Shown one piece after another: positions 17,347 through 25,858 of a DNA stretch of 64,000 bases. How positions within the stretch are numbered: the stretch's first letter is position 1; each line of letters starts with the position of its first letter. A model generated the notes under the pieces. The model was given only the letters and a program-made list of their open reading frames with translations, ran no database searches and had not been told where the DNA came from. Where the stretch lies: the NCBI RefSeq assembly GCF_010686765.1, contig NZ_JAAGWF010000007.1, forward strand, positions 1 through 64,000, given 5' to 3'. The position numbers were made by a program, and so were the translations under genes. This DNA is from Geodermatophilus sabuli. GTDB taxonomy: Bacteria > Actinomycetota > Actinomycetes > Mycobacteriales > Geodermatophilaceae.

Positions 17347-18298
17347 CTGCGGCGTCCAGGGCGGCTCGGGCCATCGCGGCCGTGGCGTCCGGGTCGCTCA
17401 TGAGCAGCGGCACGGCCCGGACGTCGACACCCGGGACGTCGGCGCGATCGCCGGTGTGCACCAGCCAGGAGTCGAGCAGCCCGCCGTCCGACCGTGCCCC
17501 GTAGTGCCGGCCGATGCCCTCGGCGCTCACCTCGACGCCGACCACCGGCAGGCAGCGGTCGGCCATCCCGCGCACCACCGCGCCGGAGACGACGGGGGCG
17601 ATGCCCACGACCCGGCCCGGCGTCGCCAGCAGCGCCTCGCGCAGGCCCGGGACGCCGAGGATGGTGCCGATGGACACCACCGGGTTCGAGGGCGCAAGCA
17701 CGACCGCGTCGGCGGTGGCGAACGCCTCGACCACCCCGGGGGCGGGTCGGGCGGTCTCCACGCCGACCTGGACGAACGCGGACGCCTCCAGCGCCGCCCG
17801 GTGCCGCACCCACCACTCCTGGAAGTGGATGGCCTGACGCCGGCCGCTGTCCGGGTCGGTCACCACGACGTGCGTCTCCACCCGCTGGTCGCTCATCGGC
17901 AGCAGCTCCACGCCCGGCTGCCACCGGTCGGCCAGCGCCGCGGTCACCTGGGAGAGCGGGTAGCCGGCGTCCAGCATCCGGGTGCGGACCAGGTGCGTGG
18001 CCAGGTCACGGTCGCCGAGGCCGAACCAGGTCGGCTCCGCGCCGTAGCCGGCCAGCTCCTCCTTGACCGTCCAGCTCTCGCCGACCCGCCCCCAGCCGCG
18101 CTCGGGGTCGATGGCGCCGCCGAGGGTGTACATCACGGTGTCCAGGTCGGGACAGATCCGCAGCCCGTGCATCGTCACGTCGTCGCCGGTGTTGACCACC
18201 GCCGTGATCGACTCCGGCGGGGTGACGGCCCGGAGACCGGCCAGGAACCGGGCTCCGCCGACCCCTCCGGCGAGGACGACGATGTGCACGAAACTCAT
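17339..18298 (-). CDS. fbiA: 2-phospho-L-lactate/PEP transferase of F420 biosynthesis
   Basis: A 319-aa CofD/FbiA protein. It joins the activated phospho-lactate or phosphoenolpyruvyl group (from FbiD) to the flavin Fo, giving (dehydro-)F420-0. The N-terminus [16 protein letters not shown] is the nucleotide-binding signature; [26 protein letters not shown] follows the family closely, as do [16 protein letters not shown] and [13 protein letters not shown]. The length is normal. It is first in an operon with fbiB (GTG/TGA overlap) and is divergent from whiB2 across a 232-nt gap. The window does not contain fbiC or fbiD. Confidence 0.94.
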   Translation of the reverse strand: MSFVHIVVLAGGVGGARFLAGLRAVTPPESITAVVNTGDDVTMHGLRICPDLDTVMYTLGGAIDPERGWGRVGESWTVKEELAGYGAEPTWFGLGDRDLATHLVRTRMLDAGYPLSQVTAALADRWQPGVELLPMSDQRVETHVVVTDPDSGRRQAIHFQEWWVRHRAALEASAFVQVGVETARPAPGVVEAFATADAVVLAPSNPVVSIGTILGVPGLREALLATPGRVVGIAPVVSGAVVRGMADRCLPVVGVEVSAEGIGRHYGARSDGGLLDSWLVHTGDRADVPGVDVRAVPLLMSDPDATAAMARAALDAAGV

Positions 18299-18356
18299 CG
18301 TGCCCCATGGTCAGTTGTGCACTGTTCGCCGGGCGTGTCGATGTCTCCCACGAGAT

Positions 18357-18379
18357 GTGACAGACACCCTGTGACAGAT
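18357..18379. promoter_or_regulatory. paired direct repeats, possible MtrA-type operator
   Basis: Nine-bp direct repeats GTGACAGAC (18357-18365) and GTGACAGAT (18371-18379) are separated by 5 nt, between fbiA and whiB2. The 9-5-9 layout resembles the direct-repeat sites described for the response regulator MtrA; MtrA is encoded in this window. Assignment to MtrA is inference. Confidence 0.4.
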
Positions 18380-18415
18380 GGGGCAGGTGTGGCGAGTCGC
18401 TTACACCGGGCTAAG

Positions 18416-18445
18416 TTGACGGGTCGGCAACGACACGCGTGTAAT
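18416..18445 (+). promoter_or_regulatory. whiB2 promoter (-35 TTGACG, -10 TGTAAT)
   Basis: TTGACG (18416-18421) and TGTAAT (18440-18445) are separated by 18 nt, close to vegetative sigma-factor consensus and unusually AT-rich for this DNA. They lie 85 nt before the whiB2 ATG, giving a leader of about 80 nt. Confidence 0.6.
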
Positions 18446-18530
18446 TCCGGCGGTGTCACTGAGTGCTGAGCGGCCCGGGATCTCCCCGCGGAGCGCACTT
18501 CAGGACGAGAGCGAGAGGGGACGCATCGTC

Positions 18531-18866
18531 ATGGCAGAGGTGTCGTGGTTGAGCGATTACATGAGCGCGTCGGAGCGGAACGCGGACTTCGCTACCGCCA
18601 CGGGGCAGGGCTTCGCCGGGGTGTGGACCGCCGGGCTGGAGGCCGACGTCCAGTCGTGGCAGGAGCGCGCCCTGTGCGCCGAGACCGACCCGGAGGCCTT
18701 CTTCCCCGAGAAGGGCGGCTCCACCCGCGAGGCGAAGAAGATCTGCACCGGCTGCGAGGTCAAGGCCGAGTGCCTCGAGTACGCGCTGTCCAACGACGAG
18801 CGCTTCGGCATCTGGGGCGGTCTCTCCGAGCGTGAGCGCCGCCGGCTCCGCCGCCGCGCGGTCTGA
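18531..18866 (+). CDS. whiB2: WhiB-family [4Fe-4S] regulator (WhiB2/WhmD)
   Basis: A 111-aa protein. The iron-sulfur ligands are four Cys: one in RALCAETD and three in ICTGCEVKAEC (CxxC then Cx5C). After these come the family turn GIWGGLSERERR and a basic tail RRLRRRAV for DNA or sigma-factor contact. The position next to fbiA and DUF3499 equals that of whiB2/whmD in mycobacteria, which controls septation and cell division and is essential there. ATG chosen at the end of GAGAGGGGACGCATCGTC; the frame is open 26 codons upstream but without similarity. Followed immediately by repeat copy A. Confidence 0.92.
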   Translation: MAEVSWLSDYMSASERNADFATATGQGFAGVWTAGLEADVQSWQERALCAETDPEAFFPEKGGSTREAKKICTGCEVKAECLEYALSNDERFGIWGGLSERERRRLRRRAV

Positions 18867-18925
18867 AGGAAGGACCCCGTCCTCCCCGCCCTTCGCACGC
18901 TCAGGGCGGGACCCGGGACGGGGCC
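18867..18925 (+). repeat. stop-anchored palindromic repeat, copy A (after whiB2)
   Basis: Begins right after the whiB2 TGA: AGGAAGGACCCCGTCC, inner arms CCCGCCC / GGGCGGG, and the closing arm GGACGGGGCC. Outer arms CCCCGTCC and GGACGGGG pair perfectly. Probably also acts as the whiB2 terminator. Confidence 0.75.
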
Positions 18926-19045
18926 TGACCGTCCTCCCCCTGGCGAGCCGGGGGGCGACCACGCACAGCGTCGTGTGACACCAGCCCCGCTCTCCTCGCA
19001 GCCGCCGACGGACTCTCCGTCGGCGGCTGTGGTGTCCTCGGGGGC

Positions 19046-19912
19046 GTGACGACGCCGACCACGCGGGTGCTGACCGGACGCGGCCCGGTCCTGCGGCAGC
19101 TGTGCGCCGCCGAGCCCCTGCTGGCCGGCCTGCGCGCCCCGGCGACCGCCCGTGCCCCGTGGGCGGCCACCGTCCTCAACGCCGCCGCCGCCGGCCGACG
19201 GCCTCGGCCCCGTCCGGTCGCCGTCGTGGTCGACGGCCCCGGGCCGGTCCGGGGGAGTGCCACCCCGCCGGCCGCCCTCGCCGCGCTCACCCTGCGCGCC
19301 GCCGGTCCGCGGGTGACCGCCACCCTGCTCCCCGCCTCGGCCGGCCCGGTCCCGCCCGGCACGCCACCGGCCCGCCTCCCGGCGCGGGACGACGCCGCCG
19401 CCACGGCACTGGCCGCCGGGGTGCTCGCGCTGCTGGACTCGCTGTGGCGGCCCTGGACGCTGCGACTGACCGGCCTCCCGCTCGGCGACCCCACCCTCCG
19501 CGCCCTCGGCCGGCTGCGGCCCGACGGCGCGTTCGCCAACGCCCGCAGCACCCGGCTGGTCGACGACCTCGACGCGGCCGGCCCCGTGCTGCGCAGCCGT
19601 GACCCTCGGCTGCTGGACCGGTGGCTGCCGGAGCTGCTGGCGCGCGAGCCCGCCCGGCAGTCGCGGGAGCACCTGCGCGCGGTGGCCCGGCTGCACGCCG
19701 CGCTCGGGCAGCTGGAGCTGGCCGTGGTGGCCGACGGGGACCGGCTCGCGGCCGCTCTGCTCACCCTGCTCGACGGCCCCGAGCGCCGGCCCTGGTGGGG
19801 GTTCTCCGACCGCGGCGGTCTGTCCACCGAGATGGGCGCGCCGCTGGTCAGCTTCACCCTCCGCGGCGGACTGCTGCCCGCCAGGGTCAGCCGGCGTACC
19901 GGACCTCGTTGA
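19046..19912 (+). CDS. conserved hypothetical protein
   Basis: A 288-aa Ala/Leu/Arg-rich cytoplasmic protein without signal peptide, membrane helix or recognisable catalytic motif. An N-terminal region (about 1-110) with strand-helix character contains VAVVVDGPGPV; the second half has SLWRPWTLRLTGLPLGDP, LRPDGAFANARSTRLVDDLD and FSDRGGLSTEMGAPLVSFTLRGG, regular enough to be a real fold. GTG start with no strong SD. It overlaps the convergent membrane-protein gene by 26 bp at its 3' end. I do not recognise its family. Confidence 0.6.
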   Translation: MTTPTTRVLTGRGPVLRQLCAAEPLLAGLRAPATARAPWAATVLNAAAAGRRPRPRPVAVVVDGPGPVRGSATPPAALAALTLRAAGPRVTATLLPASAGPVPPGTPPARLPARDDAAATALAAGVLALLDSLWRPWTLRLTGLPLGDPTLRALGRLRPDGAFANARSTRLVDDLDAAGPVLRSRDPRLLDRWLPELLAREPARQSREHLRAVARLHAALGQLELAVVADGDRLAAALLTLLDGPERRPWWGFSDRGGLSTEMGAPLVSFTLRGGLLPARVSRRTGPR

Positions 19913-20924
19913 GCCCCGGCGCGTCGAGCGTGCCCACCCGGTCGGTGCCGAGGAAGAGGGTCGCCTCGGCCGTCGCCCGGCCGTCGCGGACCGCGCCGGA
20001 CGGCGACACGGTCACGGTCAGGTCGTAGACCCGCCCGGTGTAGACCGGCGCGGTGCCCACCGGCCGGGTGTAGGTCGGGAAGCGGCCGGTCAGCCGTAGG
20101 TCGTCGCCGTCCCGCGTCAGGGTCAGGGCCGGCGCCGGCAGGTCGGCGTACTCGGTCAGGGACGGCACGCAGCCGGCGTCGGCCGGATCGCGAGCCGGGG
20201 GACCGTCGAGGCAGTTCCAGGTCGGCAGCCGCAGGTGCGCCAGTGCGGCGCCGCCGGGGCTGGCGGACTGCGCGGTGAGGCTCAGCGCCGGGTACCCGAC
20301 GGCGACCCCCACCGCGTGCCGCTCGACGACGATCCCGCCGAAGGCCAGCCGTGCGGCGACGCCGTCGGTGCCCAGGGGCACCGACCGGTTGGCGAGGGTG
20401 CCGGCGCCGCCCTCGCCGGGCAGCGGGTCGGTCGGGACGCCGGGCAGCTGCGGCACCTGCGGAGCGGGCGCGGAGGGCTCCACCGGCGGGGACGGCGGAG
20501 CGGGGGAGGCCGACGGCGGTGCGGCGGCCTCGTCGGCGTCCCGCACGCCGCCGGCCACCCCCGCGAGGACGGCCACCAGCAGCAGCGCCGCGGACGCCAT
20601 CGCCAGCAGCGCCCGCGTCGTCGCCGGGTCCTCCGCGGCGGCTGGCTCCTCCCGGTCCGCCGCGTCCCCGGCCCGGGCGGGGGGCTCCGGGGCCGGCGTG
20701 CCGGGCGGCGCGTCGAGGAAGCCCGGCAGGTCGTCGTCGGCGAACCGCGGCGCCGGAGGCGGCGCCGGCACCGGAGGAGGAGCAGCGCTCGCCGGGGCTG
20801 CCGGCGGGCGGTCCCGGCGGCCGGTCAGCCACACCGTGGCCAGGCCGGCCAGGGCCAGCAGCGCCCCGCCCAGCACGAGCCACGGGACGGCGGCCGGCGC
20901 GGAGGAGTCCATCGCGGAGAGCAT
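19887..20924 (-). CDS. two-helix membrane protein with Pro-rich linkers
   Basis: A 345-aa protein: a short N-terminal helix (about 12-32), a Pro/Ala-rich cytoplasmic stretch, a second helix (about 118-140), another Pro-rich segment, and an extracytoplasmic C-terminal domain of about 170 residues that looks all-beta (LAFGGIVVERHAVGVAVGYPALSLT, VYDLTVTVSPSGAV). Two Cys (NCLDG, GCVPS) could pair outside. No catalytic motif. ATG at 20924 chosen with GGTGA upstream; an internal ATG 4 codons in is possible. It is divergent from the phosphotransferase gene. Function unknown. Confidence 0.6.
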   Translation of the reverse strand: MLSAMDSSAPAAVPWLVLGGALLALAGLATVWLTGRRDRPPAAPASAAPPPVPAPPPAPRFADDDLPGFLDAPPGTPAPEPPARAGDAADREEPAAAEDPATTRALLAMASAALLLVAVLAGVAGGVRDADEAAAPPSASPAPPSPPVEPSAPAPQVPQLPGVPTDPLPGEGGAGTLANRSVPLGTDGVAARLAFGGIVVERHAVGVAVGYPALSLTAQSASPGGAALAHLRLPTWNCLDGPPARDPADAGCVPSLTEYADLPAPALTLTRDGDDLRLTGRFPTYTRPVGTAPVYTGRVYDLTVTVSPSGAVRDGRATAEATLFLGTDRVGTLDAPGLNEVRYAG

Positions 20925-21015
20925 CGCAGTCACCGCGCCCGCCGCCGGGAGGTGCGTCCGACCGCGCCGCCCGTCGTCCGTGCGCAGCACCCGGCGGGCT
21001 GGGACGATCCCCCCG

Positions 21016-21912
21016 ATGAGCGGCAGCAGCGGGTCGACGACGGCGGCGGACGGCGCGGCGCGGGAGCGGGTGACCGCACTGCTGACCGAGCTCGGCGTCG
21101 AGCAGCAGCTCACCGCGGTCACCGACCTCACCGGGTCGCTGGGGGTGGTGCAGGGCGTCCTGCCGGACCGGGTCGTCGACCTCGCGGTCACCGAGAGCGG
21201 CCGCCGGCGGCTCCGGGCCGAGCTGCGCGGGCGCCGCTGGGCCGAGGAGCGGGCGATCGGTGTCCCCGAGGTGCTCGCCGCCGCGGACGACGGGCGCTGG
21301 CTGCTCTCCGGCCGGGTGCACCCCGTCCCGGCCGGCGGCCCGCGCTGGACCGAGGCCGCGGTCGACGCCGCCGTGCGCATCGCCCCGCTGCCCGCACCCC
21401 CGGGCCGCCCGTGGCACCCGCCCGCCGCGCCGGCCCTGCGCCGGGCCCGCTCGTCGGTCGGGGACACCGGCCGGCTGTTGCGCGGCGGCATCCGCCTGGG
21501 GGAGCTGCGCGCCGTGCGCGCCGCCGCGGCGCAGCTGCCGCTGTCGGAGGTCACCCACGGCGACTTCCGGGCGGCCAACGCCGTCCTCGACGACGGCGGC
21601 CGGATGGTGGTGCTCGAGTGGACCGGCGTCCGGCCGGGGCCGCGGCACCGCGACCTGCTCACGCTGTGGGCCACCACTCCCGACGACGAGGACCGCGCCC
21701 GGGTGGCCCGGGTGGTGCTCGACCGCACCGCCGGCTGGGAGGAACCCGACGTCGGGCTGCTCTGGCACGCCGTGGCCCTCGAGCAGCTCGCCGAGCGGAT
21801 CACCCGGCCCGGCCGCGGTGACGGGCTCGACCTCGCCTTCTGCCGGGCGCGGCTGAGCGACGCCCGGGGCATCGCGGTCGAGCTCGGGAGCCCGGTCGCC
21901 GCCCCCAGCTGA
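21016..21912 (+). CDS. phosphotransferase (APH/choline-kinase-like) with altered metal site
   Basis: A 298-aa protein with the C-terminal lobe signature HGDFRAANAVLDDGG (HGDxxxxN catalytic loop) followed by VVLEWTG, where APH-family kinases usually have an Asp (the metal-binding IDWE position). The N-terminal lobe is short and shows no clear P-loop Lys. It might phosphorylate a small metabolite or be a pseudokinase. The ATG follows CCCCCG with no strong SD. Frame is open upstream, but that is antisense of the membrane-protein gene. Convergent with the metallopeptidase-like gene. Confidence 0.6.
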   Translation: MSGSSGSTTAADGAARERVTALLTELGVEQQLTAVTDLTGSLGVVQGVLPDRVVDLAVTESGRRRLRAELRGRRWAEERAIGVPEVLAAADDGRWLLSGRVHPVPAGGPRWTEAAVDAAVRIAPLPAPPGRPWHPPAAPALRRARSSVGDTGRLLRGGIRLGELRAVRAAAAQLPLSEVTHGDFRAANAVLDDGGRMVVLEWTGVRPGPRHRDLLTLWATTPDDEDRARVARVVLDRTAGWEEPDVGLLWHAVALEQLAERITRPGRGDGLDLAFCRARLSDARGIAVELGSPVAAPS

Positions 21913-21917
21913 CCCCG

Positions 21918-21934
21918 GTGGCCGATGTGGCCAC
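21918..21934. terminator. short hairpin between convergent genes
   Basis: GTGGCC (21918-21923) and GGCCAC (21929-21934) pair around a 5-nt loop in the 40-nt gap between convergent genes; a second GC-rich stretch follows. Weak but well placed. Confidence 0.35.
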
Positions 21935-21952
21935 GAAGGCCGCGCGGGGCCC

Positions 21953-22408
21953 TCAGGCGGTGGGGTCGATCTCCTCCGGGTCCCGGCCCAGCAGCACCGC
22001 CACCTGGTCGACGACGACGTCGCGGATGAGGTCGGCCAGGTCGTCGCGGTCGTGCGCGCGCAGCTCCAGCGGCCGTCGGTAGACCACGATCCGCGGGGGC
22101 ACCTCCCGGCCGCCCTCGCGGTGCGCCGGCAGCACGCGGGCCAGGGGCACGCTGCCGTCGTCGAGCACGTCGGTGTCGTGGACGACGTCGTCGGGGCTGG
22201 TGTGCTCGACCCAGGGGACGTCCTCGACCGCGAACTCGACGCCGGCCAGCTCCTTCTCCCACCGGCGCTCGAGGTCCTCGACCGCGTCCAGCACCAGGTC
22301 GTCGAACTGCTCGCCGCGGCTGCGCGCCAGGGGCAGCCCCTCGGGGACCAGCCGTCCGCGCAGGCCACGACCGTGCCGGTCGCGGCGGGAACGGGGGCGT
22401 CGGCTCAT
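21953..22408 (-). CDS. metallopeptidase-family (DUF1025-like) protein lacking HExxH
   Basis: A 151-aa protein next to DUF3499, as Rv3259 is next to Rv3258 in M. tuberculosis. The basic N-terminus RRPRSRRDRHGRGLRG, the FDDLVLDAVEDLERRW helix and PPRIVVYRRPLELRA strand match the zincin-like metallopeptidase family. Where active members carry HExxH before the final helix, this protein has RDVVVDQVAVLLG, so the zinc ligands are absent. It is probably catalytically inactive. The ATG at 22408 was chosen because the family starts here; an ATG 51 codons upstream lies in non-conserved sequence. Confidence 0.65.
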   Translation of the reverse strand: MSRRPRSRRDRHGRGLRGRLVPEGLPLARSRGEQFDDLVLDAVEDLERRWEKELAGVEFAVEDVPWVEHTSPDDVVHDTDVLDDGSVPLARVLPAHREGGREVPPRIVVYRRPLELRAHDRDDLADLIRDVVVDQVAVLLGRDPEEIDPTA

Positions 22409-22546
22409 GGCGTGTGGAGCGTACGACCGAGGCTCGCGGAGGTGCCGGTCGTGCCGGTCCTGCGCCGCGGCGGGCCACCACCCCGCGTGGTGCACGGGGC
22501 CGTCGTGCAGGATGGGGCGCCTGCTCCGGACCCGCCGAGAATCCCG

Positions 22547-22563
22547 GTGTGCCTGATGCACAC
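22547..22563. promoter_or_regulatory. inverted repeat in DUF3499 promoter region
   Basis: GTGTGC (22547-22552) and GCACAC (22558-22563) flank 5 nt, just upstream of the -10-like TACTGT (22580-22585). Possible operator of the DUF3499 gene; no regulator can be named. Confidence 0.3.
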
Positions 22564-22606
22564 GACCCGGCGACGCGTCTACTGTGCGTTTCGTGAGGAA
22601 CCGGTG

Positions 22607-22957
22607 GTGAGGCAGTCACGTCGCTGCTCGCGCAGCGGCTGCGCGCAACCGGCGGCAGCGACCCTGACCTACGTGTACGCGGAGTCGACCGCCGTCGTCG
22701 GTCCCTTGGCGACGTTCTCGGAGCCGCACAGCTACGACCTCTGCGAGTTCCACGCCGGCCGGCTCACGGTGCCGCGCGGCTGGGAGGTCGTCCGCCACGA
22801 GATCGACCTCGACGACTCCGGCCCCACCGGGGACGACCTGCTGGCCCTGGCCGACGCCGTCCGCGAGGCGGCCCGGCCCGAGCCCCCGCGCAGCCCCGCG
22901 GACGACGGCAGCGGGATCCGCCGCGGCCACCTGCGCATCCTCCCCGACATCCCCTGA
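22607..22957 (+). CDS. DUF3499 zinc-ribbon-like protein
   Basis: A 116-aa protein of the actinobacterial DUF3499 family (Rv3258-like by synteny). The start VRQSRRCSRSGC carries a CxxxxC pair and LCEFH gives a second Cys/His pair, suggesting a structural zinc site; the middle ATLTYVYAESTAVVGPL is the conserved strand core. The tail is charged and not conserved. Two consecutive GTG codons (22604, 22607) follow GAGGAA; the second is used here. Role unknown. Repeat copy C follows its stop. Confidence 0.75.
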   Translation: MRQSRRCSRSGCAQPAAATLTYVYAESTAVVGPLATFSEPHSYDLCEFHAGRLTVPRGWEVVRHEIDLDDSGPTGDDLLALADAVREAARPEPPRSPADDGSGIRRGHLRILPDIP

Positions 22958-23016
22958 CGGAGGACCCCGCTGCCCCCACCGCTCCCAGGCTCGCGGCGGG
23001 TGCCTCCAGCGGGGCC
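22958..23016 (+). repeat. stop-anchored palindromic repeat, copy C (after DUF3499)
   Basis: Starts after the DUF3499 TGA with CGGAGGACCCCGCTG and closes with CCAGCGGGGCC; centre GGCTCGCGGCGGG. Outer arms CCCCGCTG and CAGCGGGG are perfectly complementary. Confidence 0.75.
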
Positions 23017-23130
23017 GCCACGTCGGGCACCCCCGGCGTCCTGGCTGAGTCCGTCGGCACGTGCGCCGTTAGTGTCTGACCGCACCGTGGGCCGGGGAGC
23101 CGGCGGTGGAATCGGTGCGAGGGTGAGCGG

Positions 23131-24495
23131 GTGTCTGGTCTCTCGTCGATCATCAAGGCCTACGACGTCCGGGGCGTGGTCCCCGACGAGTGGGACGAGG
23201 GGGTGGCCCGCCGGATCGGCGCCGCCTTCGCCGAGTTCGTGACGCTGGAGAGCGGCGCGACGGCGGTGGTGACCGCCCACGACATGCGCGCGACGTCGGT
23301 CCCGCTGTCCCGGGCGTTCGCCGAGGGGGTGCTCAGCCGCGGCGTCGACGTCGTCGAGGCCGGTCTCGGCTCCACCGACCTCCTCTACTTCGCCTCGGGC
23401 TCCCTCGACGTGCCCGGCGCGATGTTCACCGCCAGCCACAACCCGGCGCAGTACAACGGCATCAAGCTCTGCCGTGCCGGGGCCGCCCCCGTGGGGCAGG
23501 AGTCCGGCCTGGTCACGATCCGGGAGTGGGCCGAGCGGGACGGCTACGACCGCGTGCCCGACCGCGTCGCCTCCGTCGCCCAGCGCGACGTGCTCGCCGA
23601 GTACGCCGCCCACCTGCGCACCCTGGTCGACCTGCGCGGCATCCGCCCGCTGCGGGTGGTCGTCGACGCCGGCAACGGGATGGGCGGTCACACCGTGCCG
23701 GTCGTGCTCGACGGCCTCCCGCTGGAGGTGCTGCCGCTGTACTTCGAGCTCGACGGCACCTTCCCCAACCACGAGGCCAACCCGCTCGACCCGGCCAACC
23801 TCGTCGACCTGCAGGCCGAGGTCCGCCGCACCGGCGCCGACCTCGGGCTGGCCTTCGACGGCGACGCCGACCGCGTGTTCGTCGTCGACGAGCGGGGCGA
23901 GCCGGTGAGCCCCTCGGCGGTCACCGCGCTGGTCGCCGTCCGGGAGCTGGCCAAGGGCCGCGGGACGACGATCATCCACAACCTGATCACCTCGCACGCC
24001 GTCCCCGAGATCGTCCGCGAGCACGGCGGGGAGCCGGTGCGCACCCGCGTCGGGCACTCCTTCATCAAGGAGGAGATGGCCCGCACCGACGCCGTCTTCG
24101 GCGGGGAGCACTCCGCGCACTACTACTTCCGGGACTTCTGGCGGGCCGACACCGGCATGCTGGCCGCGATGCACGTGCTCGCCGCGCTGGGGGAGCAGAG
24201 CCGCCCGCTCTCGGAGCTGACCGCCGCCTACAGCCGCTACGCCGCCTCGGGGGAGATCAACTCGACGGTGGACGATGCGGCCGCCCGCACGGCGGCCGTG
24301 CGCGGCGCCTTCGCCGACGAGGACGGCGTGACCGTCGACGAGCTCGACGGGCTGACCGTCGAGCTGCCCGACGGGTCGTGGTTCAACCTGCGGGCCAGCA
24401 ACACCGAACCGCTGCTGCGGCTCAACGTGGAGGCGCCGGACGCCGCGCGGATGGCCGCGCTGCGCGATCGAGTACTGGAGATGGTGCGGACGTGA
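23131..24495 (+). CDS. manB: phosphomannomutase/phosphoglucomutase
   Basis: A 454-aa alpha-D-phosphohexomutase converting mannose 6-phosphate to mannose 1-phosphate (and possibly the glucose pair), feeding GDP-mannose. The phosphoserine is Ser102 in TASHNP; the metal loop is FDGDADRVF, the sugar-specificity loop GGEHSAHYYF, and the phosphate-binding loop ASNTEPLLRLN. Length is normal. GTG start preceded by GAGGGTGAG. It begins a tight operon: its TGA overlaps the GTG of the Trm112-like gene, and SIS and CDF genes follow with ATGA overlaps. The orthologous M. tuberculosis neighbourhood is manB-Rv3256c-manA. Confidence 0.93.
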   Translation: MSGLSSIIKAYDVRGVVPDEWDEGVARRIGAAFAEFVTLESGATAVVTAHDMRATSVPLSRAFAEGVLSRGVDVVEAGLGSTDLLYFASGSLDVPGAMFTASHNPAQYNGIKLCRAGAAPVGQESGLVTIREWAERDGYDRVPDRVASVAQRDVLAEYAAHLRTLVDLRGIRPLRVVVDAGNGMGGHTVPVVLDGLPLEVLPLYFELDGTFPNHEANPLDPANLVDLQAEVRRTGADLGLAFDGDADRVFVVDERGEPVSPSAVTALVAVRELAKGRGTTIIHNLITSHAVPEIVREHGGEPVRTRVGHSFIKEEMARTDAVFGGEHSAHYYFRDFWRADTGMLAAMHVLAALGEQSRPLSELTAAYSRYAASGEINSTVDDAAARTAAVRGAFADEDGVTVDELDGLTVELPDGSWFNLRASNTEPLLRLNVEAPDAARMAALRDRVLEMVRT

Positions 24496-24716
24496 CCACG
24501 ACCCCCGAACCCACCGCCGGGCCGCTCGGCCTGGACCCGGAGCTGTTGGCGATCCTCGCCTGCCCCGACACCCACCACAGCCCGCTCACCGTCGACGAGG
24601 AGGCTGGGGAGCTCGTCTGCGCCACGTGCGACCGGGCCTTCCCGGTCCGCGACGGCATCCCGGTGCTCCTGCTCGACGAGGCGCGCGACCGGGGCGCCGG
24701 GAACGCCACCCCATGA
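24492..24716 (+). CDS. Trm112-like (UPF0434) small zinc-type protein
   Basis: A 74-aa protein with the Trm112/UPF0434 pattern: LLAILACPDTH, then LVCATCDRAFPVRDGIPVLL. Three Cys plus His/Asp around the usual zinc site are visible. Eukaryotic Trm112 activates methyltransferases; in actinobacteria its partner is not established. The GTG overlaps the manB stop (GTGA) and its own TGA overlaps the next ATG, so translation is coupled on both sides. Confidence 0.8.
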   Translation: MTTTPEPTAGPLGLDPELLAILACPDTHHSPLTVDEEAGELVCATCDRAFPVRDGIPVLLLDEARDRGAGNATP

Positions 24717-25858
24717 CGTCCCCGGAGCTGGCCGAGGAGGTCCTCGACGACCTCGACGTCCTGCGCGCCCGCGACCCCCGCGGGCTGCTGCCGGCGGTGG
24801 CCGGCGCCGGGGCGCAGGTCCGTGAGACCGCCCGGCTCACCGAGGAGGCCGGCCTGGAGCGGGTCACCGCCGGGGGCCGGCCGCGGGGACTGGTGATCGT
24901 CGCCCGGCGCGAGGGCGCGGTCGCCGCCTCCGTGCTGCGCGCGCTGCTGGGGCCGGCCAGCCCGGTGACCGTGGACGTCGTCCCCGGGCCGGACCTGCCG
25001 GTCTGGACCGGGCCCAGCGACATCGCCGTCGTCGCCACCCGGACCGGCGCCGGCCGCTACGCGGTGACCCCCGCCTACGAGGCGGCCCGGCGGGGGGTGA
25101 CCCTGCTGGGCATCGGGGCGGAGGACGCCCCGCTGCGCGCAGCCTGCTCCACCGCCCGTGCCCCCTACGTCGCGCTCCCGCGCAGCCGGGTCCGGCACAC
25201 GACGCTGTGGTCGATGCTGACCCCGCTCCTGCGGCTGGCCACCGACCTGGAGCTGTGGTCCCCGGAGACCGCCGACCTCGAGGCGGTCGCGGCCGCGCTC
25301 GACGAGACCGCCGGCGAGTGCGGTCCGGCGCAGGAGTCCTTCGTCAACCCGGCCAAGACCCTGGCCCTGGAGCTGCTCGACGCGCTGCCGACCATCGCCG
25401 CCGAGGGCCCGCTGGCCGGCACGGCCGCCGCCCGCATCGCCGACCAGCTGGCCACCCTCGCCGGGCTCCCGGTCACCACCTTCCGGCTGCCCGACCAGCG
25501 GGTGGCCGCCTGCTCGGTGCTCGGCGGCCCGCTGGCGCCCGGGGGCGGCCCGGACGACTTCTTCCGCGACCGCGCGGAGGACGCCGGCCGGCGGCTGCGG
25601 CTGCTCACCATCCGGGACACCGACGCCGGCGAGCACGACGGCGCGGGCGAACGCGAGCCGCGCTCGGCGCGCGAGGCGCTGCAGGAGGTGCTGCGCACCG
25701 CGGCCTCGGCCAACGTGCCCGTGAGTGGACTGGCCGAGCACGGGGAACCAGAGCGGTACGGCCGGCTGCCCCGCCTGGCCCGTCAGCTGGCCGTGGCCGA
25801 CTTCACGGCCGTCTACCTGGCCCTGGCACTGGATTCCGAGAGGGCCGCCCATTCATGA
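24713..25858 (+). CDS. SIS-domain protein, TobH/phosphosugar-isomerase-like
   Basis: A 381-aa protein of the bifunctional phosphoglucose/phosphomannose-isomerase-like group, corresponding by synteny to Rv3256c. N-terminal SIS half (about 55-180): VIVARREGAVAASVLRALLG and IAVVATRTGAGRYAVTPAYEAARRG; C-terminal half (about 195-381) with AKTLALELLDALPTIAAEGPL and a DFTAVYLALAL ending typical of such isomerases. The usual catalytic Glu/His pair cannot be confirmed by eye, so activity is uncertain; interconversion of fructose 6-phosphate and mannose 6-phosphate is plausible given manB and manA nearby. ATGA overlaps both sides. Confidence 0.75.
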   Translation: MTSPELAEEVLDDLDVLRARDPRGLLPAVAGAGAQVRETARLTEEAGLERVTAGGRPRGLVIVARREGAVAASVLRALLGPASPVTVDVVPGPDLPVWTGPSDIAVVATRTGAGRYAVTPAYEAARRGVTLLGIGAEDAPLRAACSTARAPYVALPRSRVRHTTLWSMLTPLLRLATDLELWSPETADLEAVAAALDETAGECGPAQESFVNPAKTLALELLDALPTIAAEGPLAGTAAARIADQLATLAGLPVTTFRLPDQRVAACSVLGGPLAPGGGPDDFFRDRAEDAGRRLRLLTIRDTDAGEHDGAGEREPRSAREALQEVLRTAASANVPVSGLAEHGEPERYGRLPRLARQLAVADFTAVYLALALDSERAAHS

